Shown here: one piece after another, positions 59,464 through 64,000 of the stretch | How the letters are laid out: each line of letters begins with the position of its first letter | How positions within the stretch are numbered: the first letter of the stretch is position 1 | DNA from: Spirochaetae bacterium HGW-Spirochaetae-1 | Lineage (GTDB): Bacteria; Spirochaetota; UBA4802; UBA5550 | Reading direction: 5' to 3' | NCBI GenBank assembly: GCA_002839375.1 | Contig: PGXY01000003.1 | Coordinates: 157,863 to 221,862, forward strand | DNA: 64,000 bases | The notes under the pieces: generated by a model | Databases searched by the model: none | What the model was told of the DNA's origin: nothing | Seen by the model: the letters and a program-made list of their open reading frames with translations, nothing else | Translations under genes and position numbers: made by a program

Positions 59464-60387
59464 TTAATCGGTCTTTGTCGTTTGCCTGTTTTTATGAAGC
59501 AATATGTAAACAGCTCCTATAAGACCCGGTAAGGCAATGAGAAAGATGTTGATTATTATAGACGCAGCCAAGGCTTCAGACTTAGCCATACCCATATCGG
59601 CAAAGAGATAGATTATTAAAGCATCGGCTGATCCCAGGCCGCTGATAGAAATTGGTATAGCCCGTACAATATTGATAAGCGGGGCTGTTGCAAAAACATA
59701 CAACGCATCTGCGGCAGGATTGAAAGCGATGCATGCATAGTAATACATCAAATTTGTAAATGCCCATCCTATCAATGAAATCGCCACACATCCCAGCATT
59801 GTTGTCGCGTCCATCTGAAATGTCGCCAGTAATTTATCCACATCAAGATCTTTCTTGATTATACGTTTTACCAGTTTTGAGAGAATATTCCAGGGAAGAC
59901 GCCATGGAATAAAAAGCAACAGGCCCAGTGGAATTGTCAATAGTGATGTGATCCAGACTATCTGGTATGTGCCTATGGCCAATCCGCAAATAATCCCCAG
60001 GAGGCACAGCGTAAATAGCGCCACGGCTTTATCGGAAACCGAGGTGGCCAGCATCGCCTCTTTATGCCCATGGGACTGCCAGCCATAATAGCTTCTCGCG
60101 ATATCCCCCCCACCTCCTGGAATAAAAAGATTGAGGGCCATACCGATAAAGGTTACTCGACTCATGGTACTCATAGGTACATCAATATTCTTTCTTCTTA
60201 GAATATAATACCAGCGCCATGCCCGTACAAGAACAGCAGGAAACATGAGAATGAACACGATTACCAGTGCGCCTACTCGTGCATTTTTAAAAACATCTAC
60301 CAGTACATCAAACTGGATAAATCTTGACAGTGTATAGAAGCATAGAACAGATACCAGGAGCTGCAGAAGATATTCAATCTTTTTCAT
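59464..60387 (-). CDS. Lysylphosphatidylglycerol synthase transmembrane-like (UPF0104) protein
   Basis: The 307-residue protein has about 8 hydrophobic segments matching the flippase-like UPF0104/LPG-synthase TM family (VIFILMFPAVLVRAWRWYYI, FIPGGGGDIARSYY). Related proteins flip lipids or act beside glycosyltransferases. The start is ATG 60387 with GGGTGG upstream. It is between the FemAB-like and wecB genes on the same strand, so it may move a lipid-linked intermediate. The exact role is unknown. Confidence 0.82.
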   Translation of the reverse strand: MKKIEYLLQLLVSVLCFYTLSRFIQFDVLVDVFKNARVGALVIVFILMFPAVLVRAWRWYYILRRKNIDVPMSTMSRVTFIGMALNLFIPGGGGDIARSYYGWQSHGHKEAMLATSVSDKAVALFTLCLLGIICGLAIGTYQIVWITSLLTIPLGLLLFIPWRLPWNILSKLVKRIIKKDLDVDKLLATFQMDATTMLGCVAISLIGWAFTNLMYYYACIAFNPAADALYVFATAPLINIVRAIPISISGLGSADALIIYLFADMGMAKSEALAASIIINIFLIALPGLIGAVYILLHKNRQTTKTD

Positions 60388-60463
60388 TATTTCCACCCTG
60401 AACGAGAATAATAAATTTTCTACCGGCATGTGTCAACTTTTAAATCTGTGCCACCGGCTATAT

Positions 60464-61600
60464 TCAATCGTCCTCTTTCTCCGCTTTTTGGGGCAAAGCT
60501 TTTGAGCTAATTGCTTCACGTATATTAATGATGGCTCGCAGAGCATCAACAGCCAGGTTGCTCAACAATGAGCCGTTTGAAGTATAGAAAATTCCTACGC
60601 TTACAAAGTCTGGATGCCAGCGATCAATCCAGCCAACACCTGTCACAAAGCTTATCGTATCAATGCTCTTCTCCTGACAATAATGCTCTATCAATTTGTA
60701 AAGGAGCAAAAAGCCCGGGCTGTACTCTGAAAAATCTTCTCGAAAACCGATTTTTAAAAGATGAAGCCTGTTTCTAATAGCTATTCCAAACTGGGCTGCA
60801 ATTGCCTCGCCATTTAATGTCAGAAGGATAATCCTACATAATCCGAGCTCACCAAAGTGCTGTTTAAAATATTGATAATACCTCAATTTATCTGCCTGTT
60901 TTATTATGCTGGTGCCATCATGTCCCTTCCAACCGGAATCTTCCACATGCAGAAAGTAATCAAATGCCGCATTCAGTTCATCACTGTTTTTAAAAATCCT
61001 TAATTCAAGCTGCCCTTGCTCCTCAATTTTTCGCATTTTTTTTAACAGCCCTTTGCGAAACTTACTGCTATACCGTTCAATAAATTCCAAAAAGCCACTT
61101 TCAAAGTGAAGATACTTCGAATAATGGGTATGACGAAATGATTTATCCATATCCAATGAAACAGCATATCCATTTTCCGGAAGGCATTGCCAGCGCATTA
61201 ATAGAAAAAAAGGCAATGCTTTTCGGAGTGTCTTTACGGCATCGTTCCAGTAAGGAGATAGTGAAGTACTGGCAATAACATCGTTCACACCCATTTCATT
61301 TGGGTAGTATAATTGAACAATTGGAATGTTAAATAATTTTACTTTAATTTTTACCCATTGAAATGAAAGCACTGCAAAAAGAGAACCTTTTAAATCCGAA
61401 AGGGATACAAAATATGTATTATCACCACCACTTCGTTGAAGCTCCGCTCCATACCAGGCGGGAAAGTGCAGAAAATGCGTACCCGATTTCCCTGCCAGTT
61501 CATTCCAGGCGGCTTCCAGCTTCTCAAATCCTTGCAGTCCCTTATATACTGCTATTTGAATTCCCGAACTAGTCGTTTTTAATAGCGGATTCTGGTTCAT
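60464..61600 (-). CDS. FemAB/BioF2-like GNAT acyltransferase
   Basis: The 378-residue protein has the Acetyltransf_6 (BioF2-like) domain at about 170-320 (FRKGLLKKMRKIEEQG, VEDSGWKG, GEAIAAQFGIAI), as in FemAB-type proteins of exosortase-associated polysaccharide loci. These transfer amino acids or acyl groups to amines. The start overlaps the upstream NRPS by 32 nt, so the two are coupled and probably act on the same product. No ribosome-binding site is visible, which fits translational coupling. Confidence 0.85.
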   Translation of the reverse strand: MNQNPLLKTTSSGIQIAVYKGLQGFEKLEAAWNELAGKSGTHFLHFPAWYGAELQRSGGDNTYFVSLSDLKGSLFAVLSFQWVKIKVKLFNIPIVQLYYPNEMGVNDVIASTSLSPYWNDAVKTLRKALPFFLLMRWQCLPENGYAVSLDMDKSFRHTHYSKYLHFESGFLEFIERYSSKFRKGLLKKMRKIEEQGQLELRIFKNSDELNAAFDYFLHVEDSGWKGHDGTSIIKQADKLRYYQYFKQHFGELGLCRIILLTLNGEAIAAQFGIAIRNRLHLLKIGFREDFSEYSPGFLLLYKLIEHYCQEKSIDTISFVTGVGWIDRWHPDFVSVGIFYTSNGSLLSNLAVDALRAIINIREAISSKALPQKAEKEDD

Positions 61601-64000
61601 ATTGTTGCATTATGTCGTAAATATTTTTTACGCATTTTCCGTCCAGCATTTCGATATGATCTGCCTTTATATTATGAATGCGTAATTTTCCTTTGACATA
61701 CTCCGTAAGCCGATAATCCTGATAAGACCGCATGCCAAATCCGAAATATGTCTCTGTGGCTTTTATCAAAACGCAGTCAATTGCATAAGTATTATTTTCT
61801 TTCATGAAAACGCGTGCAGCCCGGTCAAATGCTCTTTCCCTCTCTTTTTGATCATTAACTGCGGATTCAGCAGATTTTCTTATTTCCGGCTTTTGAGAAT
61901 ATATAAATTTGCGAATTTTCCCAAGAAAACGCTTAAACATCTCTGAAGGCCCTTCGATACTAATGCACTTAATTGCGTCCGCTGCTAAACCCCGGCATGA
62001 GCGATATATGCTGATATCGGTATAGGAATCAAGCAGATACGTGTTGTGTACAACAACACCCTCCGCGATTAATTTTTTAGCAACTTCGAGACATATAAAC
62101 CCACCAAAAGACAGTCCTACCAGTGTGAGCGCTTGAGGTCTGCCCTGACGAAGAAGTGCACTTTTGTATGATTCCACCAAAGCATCAAAGGAAAAATCAA
62201 TACTTTGATTATTGGCTTCTGCATTAAGAAAAGTAACTTCCTCTGATGCGAAGATACCATACACCGGTCTCAGGCCCTGAAAGCATTCAGCCAGTTCGGC
62301 GTATATCTGAACTCCGCACATACAAAATATAGGATCACCATGTCTGGCGTTATTCAGCTTAACAACGTTTGATGCCCGCCTTTCTTCTTTACCTATATGA
62401 CAGCGAATTTGACGAATTGTCGGAGATTCGAAAAATACGGATAACGGGAAATCCAACCCGGTAGCTACTTTCATTTCCTTTATAGCCTGCAAAACCAGGA
62501 GAGAATGCCCACCCAAATCGAAAAAATTATCGTCTATACTGATCTTATTTATACAAAGTAAAGAGGCCCATACATACATCAAACTCCGATCGAGGTCATC
62601 CCGCGGATCAATAACATAGATGCTTTCGGCCTCCCCCAATCGGTCAACACCTTCCCTTGCCAGAGCTTTTCGGTCAATTTTAAAATTTGCCGTCATTGGA
62701 AATAATGTAACATAAATGAAATGCTGCGGTACCATATACTCAGGCAATCGTTGTTTGCAGAAATCACGTAATGTGGTATTTTTGTCAGGTTCGCCCATGT
62801 AAAAGGCAATTAAACGAACGTCACCAGCGCTTAATTCAGAGGCGACGACAACACTTTGTTGCACTAAAGAATGTTGTGCTAAAACCTGTTCAATTTCCGA
62901 TGGTTCTATTCGAAATCCGCGGATTTTAATCTGATTGTCGATGCGGTTGATATACTCAATATTTTCATCAGGCCCCTTTTTAACAAGGTCTCCCGTACGA
63001 TAAACTCTTTCACCGGATTTCAGCGTTATAAACATTTTATCGGTTAACGTATCATTGTTATAGTAACCGAGAGCAACACCTTCACCTCCTATCAACAATT
63101 CTCCCGACGATTTTTCGGAAACAGGTTCCAGTTTTTCGTCAACGATATAAAGCCGGGTATTTTTAATCGGCCTTCCGAGATATACTTTTTTATAACTATC
63201 CAATTTAAAACATGTGGACCATACTGTTGTCTCGGTAGGACCATACATGTTCCAGACTTCCTTTGCCGCCCGAAGGAGTGTTGCCTTTAAATCAAGAGGG
63301 AAAATTTCTCCACCTATTAAAATTTTTAGCTTGCGCTTAGGTCGCCAGCCATTTTCCAGGATCATGCGCCAGGTCGCGGGTGTTGCCTGCATTACAGTAA
63401 TATTACGGCTGTCAATAAGCTCACGCAACAAACTTTGCGATATGCTTTCTTCTCTCGTAGCCAAAATCAGATGCGCTCCAACAAATAGAGGCAGAAATAT
63501 TTCCAGAACATGAATATCAAATGAAATTGTAGTTATCGCTAATAAACAATCATTGTTTGCTAGACCAGGTTCAATGGCCATGGATTCGATAAAATTGAGC
63601 AAATTTGCCTGACTCACAGCCACTCCCTTAGGATTCCCCGTTGAACCGGATGTATAGATAATGTAGGCGACGTCATTTTTATCAGCGGTATCACTTGCCA
63701 GAGACACGTTATTCGAAACCGTCAACGCTGAAGAGCGTGCAACTAATTCGTTCAAGTTAACAACGGAACCACCAAACTTCGGCACTATTTTGTTATGATC
63801 AAATATCGCAATTTTTGCCCGAGAGTTCTCCAGAATACAGGATTGTCTTTGTTGAGGAAAAGCAGGATCGACCGGGACATAAGCGGCTCTTAAAGACCAT
63901 ATGGCCAGCAATAATGGAACCAGTGATTCATTGCGGGAAATCCCCACAGCGACTTTATCACCCGGGTAAATTCCATGACTTTTCAATGCCAGAGCAAACG
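61569..64000 (-). CDS. NRPS: adenylation-PCP-thioesterase, partial (continues past right edge)
   Basis: The visible 810 or so residues start inside the adenylation domain; the frame is open to the window end, so upstream domains such as condensation may exist. The A domain has YTSGSTGNPKG, ISFDIHVLE, MYGPTETTVW and NRIDNQIKIRGFRIEPSE, ending FKIDRKAL. A PCP (DLGGHSL) and a type I thioesterase with GLSFGG (canonical Ser) follow. The A domain's specificity pocket looks Gly-like. It overlaps the FemAB-like gene by 32 nt. The product is unknown. Confidence 0.9.
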   Translation of the reverse strand, partial: FALALKSHGIYPGDKVAVGISRNESLVPLLLAIWSLRAAYVPVDPAFPQQRQSCILENSRAKIAIFDHNKIVPKFGGSVVNLNELVARSSALTVSNNVSLASDTADKNDVAYIIYTSGSTGNPKGVAVSQANLLNFIESMAIEPGLANNDCLLAITTISFDIHVLEIFLPLFVGAHLILATREESISQSLLRELIDSRNITVMQATPATWRMILENGWRPKRKLKILIGGEIFPLDLKATLLRAAKEVWNMYGPTETTVWSTCFKLDSYKKVYLGRPIKNTRLYIVDEKLEPVSEKSSGELLIGGEGVALGYYNNDTLTDKMFITLKSGERVYRTGDLVKKGPDENIEYINRIDNQIKIRGFRIEPSEIEQVLAQHSLVQQSVVVASELSAGDVRLIAFYMGEPDKNTTLRDFCKQRLPEYMVPQHFIYVTLFPMTANFKIDRKALAREGVDRLGEAESIYVIDPRDDLDRSLMYVWASLLCINKISIDDNFFDLGGHSLLVLQAIKEMKVATGLDFPLSVFFESPTIRQIRCHIGKEERRASNVVKLNNARHGDPIFCMCGVQIYAELAECFQGLRPVYGIFASEEVTFLNAEANNQSIDFSFDALVESYKSALLRQGRPQALTLVGLSFGGFICLEVAKKLIAEGVVVHNTYLLDSYTDISIYRSCRGLAADAIKCISIEGPSEMFKRFLGKIRKFIYSQKPEIRKSAESAVNDQKERERAFDRAARVFMKENNTYAIDCVLIKATETYFGFGMRSYQDYRLTEYVKGKLRIHNIKADHIEMLDGKCVKNIYDIMQQYEPESAIKND

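Overview
The window comes from a Gram-negative-type bacterium. It encodes outer-membrane beta-barrels, a Wza-type export protein, lipoproteins and an exosortase/PEP-CTERM pair. The lifestyle is probably anaerobic or facultative: there is an exported multi-[4Fe-4S] redox operon and the hydrogenase nickel-insertion genes hypA and hypB. The phylum cannot be fixed from sequence alone; spirochaete-like or deltaproteobacteria-like lineages are possible. The first 20 kb or so looks moderately GC-rich. The second half, especially 47-56 kb, is clearly AT-rich, as is common in exchangeable surface-polysaccharide loci. No rRNA, tRNA or CRISPR array was seen.

Region 1 (1-13.5 kb) is a mosaic of small housekeeping and accessory units. 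These are a GxxExxY protein, the mrfA-mrfB DNA repair pair, a ParE-type toxin-antitoxin pair, hypA-hypB, and an SDR epimerase overlapping a Cys-rich membrane protein. A tightly packed four-gene operon follows: DUF6599-like, DUF362, a fused NapH/NapG-like ferredoxin, and an aldo/keto reductase with a C-terminal Fe-S motif. It looks like an extracytoplasmic electron-transfer module of unknown substrate.

Region 2 (13.5-19.2 kb, minus strand) holds idi, an N-acetyl-sugar amidotransferase-like PP-loop enzyme, an acyl carrier protein, an AsnB-type amidotransferase and nadE. Together these suggest amidation or amidination of a sugar or acyl intermediate. GC-rich palindromic repeats fill the gaps.

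Region 3 (19.6-64 kb) is a large envelope polysaccharide locus. It contains dTDP-rhamnose synthesis (rfbB, A, C, D), interrupted by three exported-protein genes. Two of those share an unrecognised HTSHGSQ domain. Next come an exosortase-EpsI fusion with a tiny PEP-CTERM substrate and a LuxR-type regulator, then outer-membrane and export proteins (porin-like, beta-barrel, Wza-like). Also present are an acetyltransferase, alanine racemase, several GT2, GT4 and GT39-like glycosyltransferases, three exported beta-helix proteins, a Wzx-like flippase, an ATP-grasp enzyme, wecB and a FemAB/GNAT-like acyltransferase.

Two NRPS genes bracket much of this locus. The first is a C-A-KR-PCP-TE protein whose KR has lost all four catalytic residues, whose C domain has lost its catalytic His, and whose thioesterase carries Cys in place of Ser. 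The second, running off the right edge, is A-PCP-TE. The likely product is a rhamnose- and HexNAc-containing polymer decorated with amino acids, but that is inference.
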